Shown here piece by piece: positions 9,875 through 19,306 of a DNA stretch of 64,000 bases. Positions within the stretch are counted from its first letter, which is position 1, and the number at the start of each line of letters is the position of its first letter. The notes under the pieces are model-generated. The model did not search any database. It was not told the origin of the DNA and saw only the letters and a program-made list of their open reading frames with translations. This stretch comes from QHWT01 sp963755695 (lineage in GTDB: Bacteria > Acidobacteriota > Vicinamibacteria > Vicinamibacterales > 2-12-FULL-66-21), in contig CAVWLB010000008.1 of the NCBI GenBank assembly GCA_963755695.1, positions 1,364,001 to 1,428,000 of the forward strand, written 5' to 3'. The position numbers and the translations under genes are program-made.

Positions 9875-12800
9875 TCACTTGGTCGCCACGATCGCATACT
9901 CGCCGGTCGTCTGACGATCCCTGTCCAGATCGCCGGTCCCATGCGGAAAGATCGCGCGGGCGCGAGCAAACCCGTGGAGCCTGACCAGCGCCAGCGCCAC
10001 TTCAGGAAAGATCGGCGCACGGTGCGTCAGATCGGTCCAGAACGTCTTGAACGCCTCGAGCGAATGCGGGTTCACCGTTTCAGCGATCAACACACCGCCA
10101 GGCACGAGGCGGCTCCGGCTCAGGCGAAAGAATTCCAGCAGTGCGTCGTAGGGCAGATGCTCGATGAACTGAATCGCGGTGATCGCGCCGAATGTGTCGT
10201 CTGCCGCCTTGCGGAGATACTCGATCGCGTCCGCGTGGGTGACATCGAGCTGCTTGGCCCGAGTTCGCGCAATCATGCCGGCATCGAGGTCGACACCGCG
10301 CGCCGTCAGTCCCGCGTCGCGAAGCGCTTCGAGCAGCTCACCGCGGCCGCAGCCGATATCCAGGATCGGCTGGTGGTCCTTCAACAACGGCACGTATACT
10401 CGGGCCCGGTCGCGAATCAGGGTTTCGGTTCCTCTGAAGATGTCTTCAAAACCGTCGTAAACATCGGTCCTTCCACCGATCCATCGTCGAATCCAAGCTG
10501 CGGGCGCCCTCTCTCGTCGGCAACGAGAAATTGCTTCGGGTCGGCCATGTACGGCTGGGCGTACAAGCGGTGCTGCAGCGTGCGAGACTCTGCGGCCACG
10601 GCACCGAGCTGGGTGGTTAAGGCTTTGAGCTCTCGCGCAGCTTCACCGAGATGGGTGGTTAAGGCTTTGAGCTGGCGCCCAGCCCCATCCTGAACATCGT
10701 GTTCGCTTGACACGACGGTTTCGAGCCTGACAGTCCGCTGGAGGAGTTCCTCGTATCGCCGCTTGGACTCCAGATCGACCGCTTTCACTCCATCGATGAG
10801 CGCGCTCTGCAGCGACCGCTGCTGCCACCAATAAGCCCGCATGCCCCTCAGCAGGAGCTGCTGCAGGCGCAGCCGCACGCCCCGGAATCGTGCAGTCGGC
10901 GGAAGTCCCTCGACCGGCGTGAGCAGCGCGGTTGCCGCAGCCATTGCTGTAGCGACGCTCGAGTGGCGGGTCGCGCCGGCGGCTGGTGACGGTTCGATTC
11001 GACCCGCCGTCGCCGCCGCCACGGGTCGCGTCGTTTGTCGGTTGTGACGAGTGTCCTCCAGCCGCTGGTTCAACACCTTGGCGCAAGATGCAACGCCATG
11101 CTTCTCGAGGATGTCGCGCTGGCCCTGATGCGCGCGTTTGGCCGCCATCTTTGGATTCTCGACAACCCGGCGCATGGCTCTCGGCTGCCGATTCCACGGA
11201 CGGCTCGGCCCAGGGGACGCCCTGCGTGTACGGCGCACATCCCGCCGGGACCGCACTGAGCGCGTAGTCGATGAGAAAGCTGTTGGTGGGCGTCATGAAG
11301 TCGAGGTTGCCGGGGTACCCGGTTGCAATCACCGGTTTGCCCAGCGCCATGGCTTCTGCCATCGTGAGCCCGAACCCTTCTGAGCGGTGCAGCGAGACGT
11401 AACAGTCGGCCAATCCCATCAGGGCGTTCTTTTGCGCGGCGGTGTAGTACTCATCAACCACACGAATGTCGGTCGCGTGAGCCGACCTCGAATCGCAATC
11501 GTTCGAGGTCGTTCAGGCACTTGTGGCCGTTGATGGTCTTCACGATCAGCACCGGACCTTCGTTGGGCCTGAAGGCTCGCTTGAAGGCGCGCACCAGTCC
11601 GATTGGATTCTTTCGTTCGATGACGCTGAAGAAGTCGAAGACGAACAGGAAGACGAAGGCGTCCGGCAGGTTCAACTGTTCACGCGTGATGCTCGGGTCG
11701 ATCGTTGGTACGGGAACCGGAATGGGAACCGTGTAGACCGGCCGCTGATTCGCCGAGGCAATCGCATCAGTTACGAAACGTGTTGCCGCCCAGACCTCGT
11801 CGACGTACTCGAAGCCGGGGAACATCGACTCGGGCAACCGCTCGAGTTCCCAGAACCAGTAACCCGCCGTGTGACGGCCCTCAAAGAAATCAGGTCCTAC
11901 CTCCCGGGCGAAATGGGGCATCTGGTCGGCATTTACGCACACCAGGTTGAGATCGGTACTCGCCGCGTCCGGCGCCGCGAGGGACGAACGCCTGTTGTTG
12001 CCGGCTCTTCGTGCGAGTGAACGTATTGGTTGAATGCGGAATCCGCGCATGCTCGATGGTTTGGATCATCAAACGTGCTGCTTCCCCGATTCCGAGCTCC
12101 GCACTGAGATAGCCCGCGACATTGATCCCAGGCCGGAGGGCTGCCGGCGTCGCGAAGACCGGTGGTGTCGCCGAGCCGGCGGTGACCGAAGGCAGCAGTT
12201 CAACAGGAATCGCTTCTTCAACCACGCCATTACTGTGCAGCCATGCCTCAAAAGCCCCGGCATCGGCTCCGCCAATATCGCGAAATGCGACCCGAAGGTC
12301 CACGCGACTCTGATAAAGCGAGAACAGGTATCGAGAAAACCCCCGCGGGCCTTCAGGGTGCGGCTCATTCAACCATGCGATGAAGGCTTCCGCGTGGTTT
12401 GCAGCAAACGGATTCGGCGGTTCGGGCTCACCGTCGCGCTCGTGCGCGACGAGCGCGTTCCAGTACACCCTCCGGCTTCTCGAATCGAGACGGAATCCGT
12501 TGTCGAGTCTCTCCCAGCCATATGGCAGATCACGGAGCTTGTCGATCCCCGCTCGATGCAGATCCTGCACGTACTCTGCGCAGATACGCGCAAGTGTGGG
12601 CCGTTCGCTGAGGAGAACCCGCGGATTGTCATCCTGGTGTTTGCTTAGAAGGTGAGGCTGGCGATAGTTGAAACCGCTGAAGTGAAAAAAACGAAGCGGG
12701 TAATCGTTGACGAGATATCTGCCGTCCCTCCCGACCAGGTCGCGGCCATGCAGGTTCCAGTAAGCAACGTTGTACCCGGGATCCTTCAGAAGGTAGTGGC

Positions 12801-13395
12801 GAAAGAACGCCGGCACGAAATCAATCCACCGCTGATCGGTGAACATCATCTGCTCGGGGCTGACCAGCGCCTCTCGTTTCGTGTTCTCTCCCCACCACTC
12901 CAGAAAGGGCCGGGCCCCGGAACCGACGCCAATGAAACCGAGGTTGTAAACGCCCGACCCGAGCACGTGTCGACTGTCAACACGGCGACCATCCCTGGGC
13001 AACGGGACGGTCGTATGCGGCGTCAGCACGATGTCGTGATTGCGCGCCAGATCGGCGAGTTCATCGAGCGAGTCGAAGATCTTGATGTCCGGATCCAGAT
13101 AGACGACGTGTTCGCTGTCCGTCAGCAGATGGGCGAGCAATTGAGGTTTGACCGCCGTGGCCAGCTCGGTGACGTCATAGATCCCCGCCAGACGCCCGGT
13201 TTCGTCGGCGCTGAAGCCGATATCGCTCAACCGCATGCAGCGAAAAGGTTCCCCGTCCGTCTCGAGTTCCCGCCGCTCATCGTCAATGATCAGGACGATG
13301 AACGTGCTGCCCGGATGGTGGGCGGCAAAGGAGTCCGCGAGCACGCGGGCGTATGGGAGGTAATTGCGAGCAATGATTGTGCAGGCGGTAAGCAT
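9875..13395 (-). pseudogene. Giant multidomain GT-A glycosyltransferase / GT4 / SAM methyltransferase, frame broken
   Basis: Read leftward from ATG 13395 (about 1,170 residues in all), the first domain is a GT-A nucleotide-sugar transferase (MLTACTIIARNYLPYARVLA; DPD in VVYLDPDIKIF). A second module opens with GINVAGYLSAELGIGEAARL and carries GT4 features: LFVFDFFSVIERKNPIGLVRAF, then SLHRSEGFGLTMAEAMALGKPV, the EX7E region. A basic helical or coiled-coil linker follows, then a class I methyltransferase (ILDIGCGRGELLEAL; FIEHLP). Shifts are needed near 11985, 11480, 11185 and 10435. Each junction re-enters the next domain in the expected order, supporting one gene. It probably builds and caps a surface glycan. 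Confidence 0.8.
10610..10673. repeat. 22-bp direct repeat inside the GT/methyltransferase gene
   Basis: A 22-bp word beginning TGGGTGGTTAAGGC occurs identically at 10610-10631 and 10652-10673. The 42-bp offset is exactly 14 codons, giving two consecutive 14-residue helical units (QLKALTTHLGEAAR and ELKALTTQLGAVAA) in the coiled-coil linker. Confidence 0.9.
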
Positions 13396-13497
13396 GACAG
13401 CGGGTGACGGCCAACCTTTAGTCTAGTGTCAGCTTGCTGGAGGGACCGGAACAAATTGTGGTGCGCCCCCCGGGCGGACAAAGCCATGACTGGTACT

Positions 13498-14205
13498 TCA
13501 GCGGCGCAGACTCTTCAACAGCTCCAGGAGATCGATGCTGTTCCATTGCGGCATCTCATTACCGAGCGCCAGATCGTGCACCCCCTGCGCCTGTTGTGCC
13601 GCCCGAAGGCGCTGCTCCTCCTCTTTGAGATCCTGGATTTGCCGCTGGCGGGCACGGTCGAGGCCGCCGCCCTGAATGAAACGGACAATCTGATGGAGCT
13701 CTCCCCGATCGAGGAAGGTGCCATGCCCCTTGCACACGTCGACGACGGTACCCGAGAGACGGCCGAAGTTCAGCCGGTTCATCATCTTTCCGCAGGCGAG
13801 GCAGGGACGGTAGCGAACGGCCGCCGTGCGTGCAGGTGCTTCGGCCGGCCACTGGTGCAGGACCGCTCCCTGCGCCTCGCGGTCCGCGCAGATGTGTTCG
13901 AATGTCTCCGCATCGAGCCACATTCCGCCGCACTTTTCGCACTCCAGAAGCGCGGTAGCGCCGATTTCCACGTCGCGCATCCCACTCTGGCACGCCGGAC
14001 ATTTCGCCGCGGTCACCCCTCGTGTCGCCCGAGCACGCCTGGCGCCGCAATGCGGGCAGTAAATCGAGCCGGCGAACATCAGCGCAAAGCACGCCGGACA
14101 GCTGACGGTCGCGAGCTGGGCCTGGCAATATTGGCACGTCGCGTCGCCCGCGGCCGCGGGACTGCCGCAATTCGGGCAATGAAGGGCTCCGGCGTCCGGT
14201 GTCAT
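13498..14205 (-). CDS. Multi-zinc-ribbon protein with TFIIB-type zinc finger
   Basis: The 235-residue protein is dominated by Cys pairs: CPNC, CQYC, CPAC, CPHC, then CPAC...CEKCGGMWLD and CLACG. The segment CPACQSGMRDVEIGATALLE followed by CEKCGGMWLDAETFEHI is the zf-TFIIB signature. The C-terminal third (DLKEEEQRLRAAQQAQ) looks like a coiled coil. There is no signal peptide or membrane segment. It is transcribed divergently from the SPFH gene across an 82-bp gap and may belong to the same functional group. An AAGGAGG lies 16 nt before the ATG, too far for a normal ribosome site, so the start is slightly uncertain. The function is unknown. Confidence 0.85.
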   Translation of the reverse strand: MTPDAGALHCPNCGSPAAAGDATCQYCQAQLATVSCPACFALMFAGSIYCPHCGARRARATRGVTAAKCPACQSGMRDVEIGATALLECEKCGGMWLDAETFEHICADREAQGAVLHQWPAEAPARTAAVRYRPCLACGKMMNRLNFGRLSGTVVDVCKGHGTFLDRGELHQIVRFIQGGGLDRARQRQIQDLKEEEQRLRAAQQAQGVHDLALGNEMPQWNSIDLLELLKSLRR

Positions 14206-14274
14206 CCGTCAGCTAGAATAACCTCCTTGTTCTCACGCGTGGCCGGTGTGCGGGTTTAGCCGCTGGCTGGCGAC

Positions 14275-14280
14275 AGGAGA
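14275..14280 (+). promoter_or_regulatory. Ribosome binding site of the SPFH gene
   Basis: AGGAGA ends 7 nt before ATG 14288. It is one of the few clear Shine-Dalgarno sites in the window and fixes the start at MGLMDFIKGE rather than at an upstream in-frame start near 14246. Confidence 0.75.
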
Positions 14281-14287
14281 GTGCTGT

Positions 14288-15349
14288 ATGGGATTGATGG
14301 ATTTCATCAAGGGTGAGCTGATCGACGTCATCGAGTGGACCGATGATTCACGCGACACCCTGTCGTTTCGTTTTCCCGACGAAGACAAGGCGATCAAGAA
14401 CGGCGCGCAGCTGATCGTCCGCGAGTCGCAGCAGGTGCAGTTCGTGTATCTCGGCGAGTTCGGCGATACGTTCGGGCCGGGCAAGCACACCCTGACGACC
14501 GACAACATCCCGGTGCTCACGAAGCTGAAATCGTGGAAGTACGGATTCAACTCGCCGTTCAAGGCGGACGTCTACTACCTCAACACGCGCCTGTTCACGG
14601 GCAACAAGTGGGGAACCGCCAATCCGATCATGATGCGCGACGAGGATTTGGGGATCGTGCGCGTGCGCGCCTTCGGCACTTACGACTTCCGAATCGTCAA
14701 CTCCAAGCTGTTTCTCAAGGAGGTCGCAGGTTCCGATCAGAACTTCCGGCTCGATGAGTTCGCCGACACGATGCGCTCGCGGATCGTCAGCATCTTCGCC
14801 GATGCGCTGGCGACGGCGAAGATCCCGGTGTTCGACGTGGCCAGCCGTTATACGGAGCTTGGCGAGGCGCTGCTGCCGCTGATCAATCCCGTGATTTCCG
14901 CGAAGTACGGGCTCGAGATGCCGAGCTTCATCCTCGAGAACGTGTCGGTGCCCCCCGAAGTCGAGCAGGCGATCGACAAGCGATCGAGCATGGCTGCAGT
15001 CGGAAATTTGAACGACTACGTGAAGTTCCAGATGGCGCAGGGCATGGAGAAGGGAGGCGGCGCCGGAGGCGTGGCGACCGAGATGGCGGTGGGGCTGTCG
15101 ATCGCTCAACAGATTATTCAACAGCAGGGTGGCGTCCCTGGCGCAACGGCAACCGCCGCGAAGGGGGCCACCGCGGCACCTGCGACGGCGTTGCCCGAAA
15201 TGTTGTCACCGGCGGACGTCGCCAAGGCGCTGGGCGTCCCCGAAACTGACGTCATGTCGATCCTCGAATCGGGCGAGCTCGCGGGCAAGAAGATCGGCAC
15301 GTCCTGGCGCATCAAGCGATCCACCCTCGACGAATATCTCGCCAAGTAA
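14288..15349 (+). CDS. SPFH-domain protein (YdjI-like) with C-terminal excisionase-type helix-turn-helix
   Basis: The product has 353 residues. Residues 1-240 form an SPFH domain of the YdjI/virion-core-like type (MGLMDFIKGELIDVIEWTDD; VRESQQVQFVYLGEFGDTFG; LENVSVPPEVEQAIDKRSSM). A Gly-rich linker (GMEKGGGAGGVATEM) and a Gln/Ala-rich stretch lead to residues 306-353, LSPADVAKALGVPETDVMSI then GTSWRIKRSTLDEYLAK, a textbook HTH_17 domain as in excisionases. Related SPFH proteins more often end in zinc-ribbon or SHOCT modules. SPFH proteins oligomerise at membranes. The gene is followed by a membrane zinc-ribbon protein, a pairing also seen with ydjG-ydjI near PspA homologues in Bacillus. Direct DNA binding is possible but unproven. 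Confidence 0.88.
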   Translation: MGLMDFIKGELIDVIEWTDDSRDTLSFRFPDEDKAIKNGAQLIVRESQQVQFVYLGEFGDTFGPGKHTLTTDNIPVLTKLKSWKYGFNSPFKADVYYLNTRLFTGNKWGTANPIMMRDEDLGIVRVRAFGTYDFRIVNSKLFLKEVAGSDQNFRLDEFADTMRSRIVSIFADALATAKIPVFDVASRYTELGEALLPLINPVISAKYGLEMPSFILENVSVPPEVEQAIDKRSSMAAVGNLNDYVKFQMAQGMEKGGGAGGVATEMAVGLSIAQQIIQQQGGVPGATATAAKGATAAPATALPEMLSPADVAKALGVPETDVMSILESGELAGKKIGTSWRIKRSTLDEYLAK

Positions 15350-15451
15350 ATGGCTCAAGGCTCATGAACGGCGCACCTGAGGTGCGCCCTACACATGTAG
15401 GCCAGGTCTGTAGACCCGGTATCAAGAGCCATGAGCCATAAGCCCTGAGCC
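15350..15451. repeat. Composite intergenic element: GAGCCAT words flanking a triple hairpin
   Basis: Both ends consist of variants of ATGGCTC/GAGCCAT (ATGGCTCAAGGCTCATGA at the left; AGAGCCATGAGCCATAAGCC at the right, running into the next start codon). Between them lie three short inverted repeats in a row: GGCGCAC-ctgag-GTGCGCC, CTAC-acat-GTAG and GGTCT-gt-AGACC. The middle wording recurs at 5732-5757. The element fills the whole gap between the SPFH and membrane zinc-ribbon genes. Confidence 0.8.
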
Positions 15452-16546
15452 ATGTCTGGTCTAGTTGCCCTCGAAAAGCATCCGTGTCCTGCGTGCGGCG
15501 CGCAGGCGGAGTGGAACCCCGGCAAGCAGAAACTGGTGTGTCCCTTCTGCGGAACAGAAGCGCCGTACGAGGTCAAGCCGACCGGTGAGATCGTCGAACT
15601 CGATCTCGTGCGCGCGCTGCGCGAGATGCCGGACGATCTTCGCGGCTGGCAGACCGAGCGTCGCACGGTGCAATGCCGCAGCTGCAAAGCGGTTTCAGTT
15701 TTCGATCCCGAACGCGTCGGGCAGCGATGCGAGTTCTGCGGCTCGCCGGAGCTGGTCGATTACGAGGAGATCAAAGTCGCCGATCCGGCCGCAAAGCCTG
15801 CTGCCATTCAAGGTCTCCGAGTCCGCCGTCCGCGAACAGATCCGCCGCTGGTACGCGAGCAAGTGGCTCGCGCCGGGCAAGCTCAAATCGCGCGCGCTGG
15901 TCGACACGGTTCACGGCATCTACATCCCGTATTGGACGTTCGACGCACAGGTCGTCTGCCCCTGGGAAGCGGATGCCGGCCACTACTACTACACGACGGA
16001 GTCGTATCGCGATAACCAGGGGAGAGAACAAACACGGCAGGTGCAGCACGTGCGGTGGGAACCCGCATCAGGGGTCGTCGACCATTTCTTCGACGATGAG
16101 CCGGTGGCGGGGACCCGTGGCGTGTCCCACTCGCTTCTCGCGCAGGTCGAGCCCTTCATGACGAACGAGCTGGTGCCCTACGACACGTCGTATCTCGCCG
16201 GGTTCGTCGTCGAGCACTATCAGGTCGTGCTGCTCGATGCAGCCAAGGCATCGGAAGAGGCGATGACCGACAAAGTTCGGGATCTCGCGGCCGCGCAGAT
16301 CCCGGGTGACACCTACCGGAACCTGACGATCCACCCGACATTTTCCGATCGCACCTTCAAGCACAGTCCTCGTTCCGGTCTGGCTGCTGACGTATACCTA
16401 CGGCCCGCAGGTGTACCAGGTTGCTGGTGAACGGCTATACCGGCCGGATGGCCGGACAATATCCAAAGAGCGCGTGGAAGATTGCGCTGATCGTGATCGG
16501 CATTATCATTTTCGTATTGCTGCTGCTGATGTCGCAGAACAATTGA
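15452..16546 (+). pseudogene. Membrane-anchored double zinc-ribbon protein (YdjG-like), frame broken
   Basis: The protein starts MSGLVALEKHPCPACGAQAE and has two zinc ribbons: CPACG...CPFCGTEAPYEV, then CRSCKAVSVFDP...CEFCGSPELVDYEE. After a shift near 15805 a large extracytoplasmic-like domain continues (REQIRRWYASKWLAPGKLKS; YIPYWTFDAQV; YDTSYLAGFVVEHY). After shifts near 16360 and 16425 it ends LLTYTYGPQVYQV...VNGYTGRMAGQYPKSAWKI and one membrane helix with TGA at 16544-16546. Such proteins are often mislabelled as primosomal-helicase-like. Adjacency to an SPFH gene suggests a membrane complex, with zinc ribbons on the cytoplasmic side. The molecular function is unknown. Confidence 0.75.
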
Positions 16547-16614
16547 CTACCGGTTCGCAGCGATCAACCCGGGGTCGATCAGTCCCGACCGACGCACACG
16601 GAACGGATCAGATC

Positions 16615-17291
16615 ATGTTCGAAAACAAGCTGAAGCTGCCGACCCCGCAGGGGGCGCTGAAGGGACGCGCGGAGAGAATGCCCGTGCCGCAACGTCACGA
16701 CGTGCTCGACGCGCCATTGAGCGGCCCGTTTCCCGCCGGCCTCAGAAACCGCGATGTTCGGCCTCGGATGTTTCTGGGGCGCCGAGAAGAAATTCTGGCA
16801 GGTGCCCGGCGTCTACACGACGGCGGTCGGCTACGCGGCCGGGTTCACGCCGAACCCGACGTATCGCGAGGTCTGCAGCGGCATGACCGGCCACGCCGAG
16901 GTCGTGCTGGTCGTGTTCGATCCGAAGCGCGTGACCTACGACGACCTGCTCAAGATGTTCTGGGAGAGCCACGATCCCACGCAGGGCATGCGCCAGGGAA
17001 ACGACGTCGGAACTCAGTACCGATCCGGCATCTACTACTACGGAGAGACGCAGCGCGCCGCGGCAGAGCGCTCTCGCGACGAGTATCAACGCGCGCTGTC
17101 GAAGGCCGGTCACGGTCGCGATCACCACCGAAATCCTCGCTGCTCCCGAGTTCTATTACGCCGAGGACTACCACCAGCAGTACCTCTCGAAGAACCCGAA
17201 CGGCTACTGCGGCCTCGGCGGCACCGGCGTTTCGTGTCCGATCGGCCTCAACGCCGTCGCCAAAGCACCGGCGGCTCCGCCGAAGCTTTAG
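16615..17291 (+). pseudogene. msrA: Peptide-methionine (S)-S-oxide reductase MsrA, frame broken
   Basis: The N terminus MFENKLKLPTPQGALKGRAE is intact. After a shift near 16745 the catalytic motif follows in FGLGCFWGAEKKFWQVPGV, then VCSGMTGHAEVVLVVFDPKR, all typical of MsrA. A second shift near 17110 leads to PEFYYAEDYHQQYLSKNPNG and the C-terminal NPNGYCGLGGTGVSCPIGL, which carries the two resolving cysteines. Its length of about 225 residues matches the family. It reduces the S epimer of methionine sulfoxide. It starts about 70 bp after the membrane zinc-ribbon protein and 13 bp before DUF3592. Full conservation on both sides of each shift points to sequence errors. Confidence 0.92.
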
Positions 17292-17304
17292 CGCAGGCGT
17301 CGAC

Positions 17305-17769
17305 GTGAGCGAGCACCCGCTCGGCGCGACCTTCGCGGGCCTGCTGCTGTTCATCATTGGTCTCGGGATCGCAGGCGGGGTCTACCAGATCAATGTCAAA
17401 GAGCGGCAGCTTCGTCGCGGATGGTCCAGCGCCGAAGGCACGGTCGTCAACGTTCTCAAACGCCAGACGCTGGATGGTCCCGTGTTCTCGCCGCTCATCG
17501 TCTTTCGGACTGAATCGGGCACTCGGGTGAGCTTCACCGCTCGAGTGGGCAACGAGACTCAGCAGCATGCAATCGGCGACAAAATCCGCGTGCTGTATCC
17601 TCTTGAACGCCCGGAGAGTGCGGAAATCGACAACGCGCGCCAACGCACGATCCGCAACCTCCTCGGCGGTGTCGGTGCAACGCTCCTCATCGCTCTTGGC
17701 GGGACCGTGGCGTGGCAGGCGAGCCGGTTACATCGCGCGCGCATTGCGTCGCGCTCTTCTCAACCCTAG
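17305..17769 (+). CDS. DUF3592-domain membrane protein
   Basis: The 154-residue product starts at a GTG 13 nt after the msrA stop (VSEHPLGATFAGLLLFIIGL). It has an N-terminal membrane helix, a small beta domain with the DUF3592 pattern (WSSAEGTVVNVLKRQ; PLIVFRTESGTRVSFTAR; IGDKIRVLYPLERPESAEID) and a second helix near 120-140 (LLGGVGATLLIALGGTVAWQ). It is an inner-membrane protein of unknown function. The same orientation and close spacing suggest cotranscription with msrA. Confidence 0.82.
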   Translation: MSEHPLGATFAGLLLFIIGLGIAGGVYQINVKERQLRRGWSSAEGTVVNVLKRQTLDGPVFSPLIVFRTESGTRVSFTARVGNETQQHAIGDKIRVLYPLERPESAEIDNARQRTIRNLLGGVGATLLIALGGTVAWQASRLHRARIASRSSQP

Positions 17770-17793
17770 GATCAGTGGCAAGGATTGACGGAT

Positions 17794-17994
17794 ATGGCCG
17801 GACGACGTCCGTTGGCGCGATCGAGGCACGACAAGATAATCGCCGGCGTGTGCGGCGGGATTGCAGAGTCGCTCGACTGGTCGCCGACCACCGTAAGGGT
17901 GCTTTATGTCATCGTCTCGATACTATCGGTCGCGTTTCCCGGCATCCTCTTCTATCTCGTGCTCTGGCTGCTGATACCGCCAGCCGCCGAGTAA
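17794..17994 (+). CDS. PspC-domain membrane protein
   Basis: This 66-residue protein is almost entirely a PspC domain: RSRHDKIIAGVCGGIAESLD (dimer/contact segment), then one membrane helix (VIVSILSVAFPGILFYLVLW). PspC proteins take part in phage-shock-type envelope stress responses. No PspA is present here, but the SPFH/zinc-ribbon group lies just upstream and such genes are frequently linked. The start ATG 17794 gives MAGRRPLAR; TTG 17785 is an alternative. Standalone PspC proteins of this size are common. Confidence 0.9.
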   Translation: MAGRRPLARSRHDKIIAGVCGGIAESLDWSPTTVRVLYVIVSILSVAFPGILFYLVLWLLIPPAAE

Positions 17995-18003
17995 CGGCTG
18001 TAC

Positions 18004-19167
18004 TCACAGCTTTCGTAAACGGTCGGCGGCGCGCTCGAGCGTGTCGTCCTTCTTGGCAAAGCAGAACCGCAGCACCGGCGGCGCCTTTTGGGTGTAGAGG
18101 AACGCGGACGTCGGAATCGACGCCACCCGGTGTTCCTTCGTCACCCGCAGCGCGAATGTCATGTCGTCTTCATCGGTGATGGCGGAGTAGTCGAGCAGCT
18201 GGAAGTAAGTCCCGCGCGACGGCAACGGTTTGAAGCGCGATCCCTCGATCAGCCGCAGGAACAGATCACGCTTCCGCTCGTAGAACGCCGCGAGCTCGGG
18301 GTAGCCCTTGCGAGCGGAAAGGAATTCGGCCAGCGCATATTGGGTCGGCGTATTGGTTGCGAAGGTGACGAACTGGTGCACCTTCCGGAACTCCGTCGTC
18401 AGCTCCGCAGGCGCGACCGCGTAGCCAACCTTCCACCCCGTTACGTGATAGGTCTTCCCGAACGACCCAACCACCACGCTGCGCGCGCGCAGCGCGTCGT
18501 ACCGCGCCATGCTCTCGTGGCGAATGCCGTCGAAGATGATGTGTTCGTAGACTTCGTCGCTGACGATGATGATGTCGGTACCGTCGACAATCCGGGTCAA
18601 TTCGGCCATGTCCGACGGCGAGAGCACGGTCGCGGTCGGATTGTGGGGCGAGTTGAACATGATCAGCCGGGTCCGTCGATTGACCGCGGCGCGGACGTCG
18701 TCCCAGGGGATGGAGTACTCGGGGTAGCGAAGCGGAATGACGACGGCGCGTCCGCCATTCAGCTCGATTGCCGGCACATAGGAGTCGTAGCACGGCTCGA
18801 AAACGATTGCCTCGTCGCCCGGATGAATCACCATGGCGACGCCATTGAAGATCGCTTCGGTCCCGCCCGACGTAACGGTGACCTCGGTATCCGGATCGTA
18901 GCTCGCGCCGTGGAGTTCCTGGTAGGTCGTCGCGATCGCCTGACGCAGCACCGGCAGTCCCTGCATCGGCGCGTACTGGTTGTGTCCTTCGCGCATGTGG
19001 CGCGCGACCGCCTCGACCAGCGACGGATCGCAGTCGAAGTCTGGAAACCCCTGCGACAGATTGATCGCGCCAACATCCGACGCAAGCTTCGACATGACGG
19101 TAAAGATCGTCGTGCCGACGCTCGGCAGCTTCGACGCGAAGTGATTCACGATTGGCTGATGACTCAT
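18004..19167 (-). CDS. PLP-dependent aminotransferase, methionine aminotransferase type (YbdL-like)
   Basis: This is a complete 387-residue class I/II aminotransferase. NLSQGFPDFDCDP and YAPMQGLPVLRQAIA near the N terminus are characteristic of the kynurenine/methionine aminotransferase group. The PLP lysine is in SFGKTYHVTGWKVGYAVAP (about residue 235), the Asn that contacts PLP is in SPHNPTATV, and the C-terminal Arg is in VLRFCFAKKD. It probably transfers the amino group of methionine or aromatic amino acids to a keto acid, for instance in methionine salvage. It has no salvage neighbours. Its start codon lies inside a GAGCCATGAGTCAT word repeat. Confidence 0.9.
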   Translation of the reverse strand: MSHQPIVNHFASKLPSVGTTIFTVMSKLASDVGAINLSQGFPDFDCDPSLVEAVARHMREGHNQYAPMQGLPVLRQAIATTYQELHGASYDPDTEVTVTSGGTEAIFNGVAMVIHPGDEAIVFEPCYDSYVPAIELNGGRAVVIPLRYPEYSIPWDDVRAAVNRRTRLIMFNSPHNPTATVLSPSDMAELTRIVDGTDIIIVSDEVYEHIIFDGIRHESMARYDALRARSVVVGSFGKTYHVTGWKVGYAVAPAELTTEFRKVHQFVTFATNTPTQYALAEFLSARKGYPELAAFYERKRDLFLRLIEGSRFKPLPSRGTYFQLLDYSAITDEDDMTFALRVTKEHRVASIPTSAFLYTQKAPPVLRFCFAKKDDTLERAADRLRKL

Positions 19168-19306
19168 GGCTCAAGACTCAGGGCGGCTTGTGACTTATGA
19201 CTCAGCTCAAGGGGGCTCATGGCTCAGACCTACTCAGGTTCAAGACGGCGTGGGCGTGAGCCATCAGCCAGCATGAGCCATGAGTCATGAGCCGTGAGTC
19301 CGCTCG
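19161..19306. repeat. Degenerate GAGCCATGAG word cluster between two minus-strand genes
   Basis: About a dozen variants of GAGCCAT, GAGTCAT and their complements fill the stretch, e.g. GACTCATGGCTCAAGACTC at the left and GCATGAGCCATGAGTCATGA at the right. The cluster contains the start codon of the aminotransferase and the stop codon of the asparaginase-like gene. It has the same wording as 15350-15451 and 26570-26590. Confidence 0.85.

Noticed and set aside
18088..19200. 370-codon open frame opposite the aminotransferase
   Set aside because: Complement of a conserved PLP enzyme; composition typical of shadow frames.
15350..19306. GAGCCAT repeats as a possible CRISPR array
   Set aside because: Units are 7-10 bp, degenerate and contiguous, without constant repeats of 24-37 bp or unique spacers, and no cas genes are nearby.
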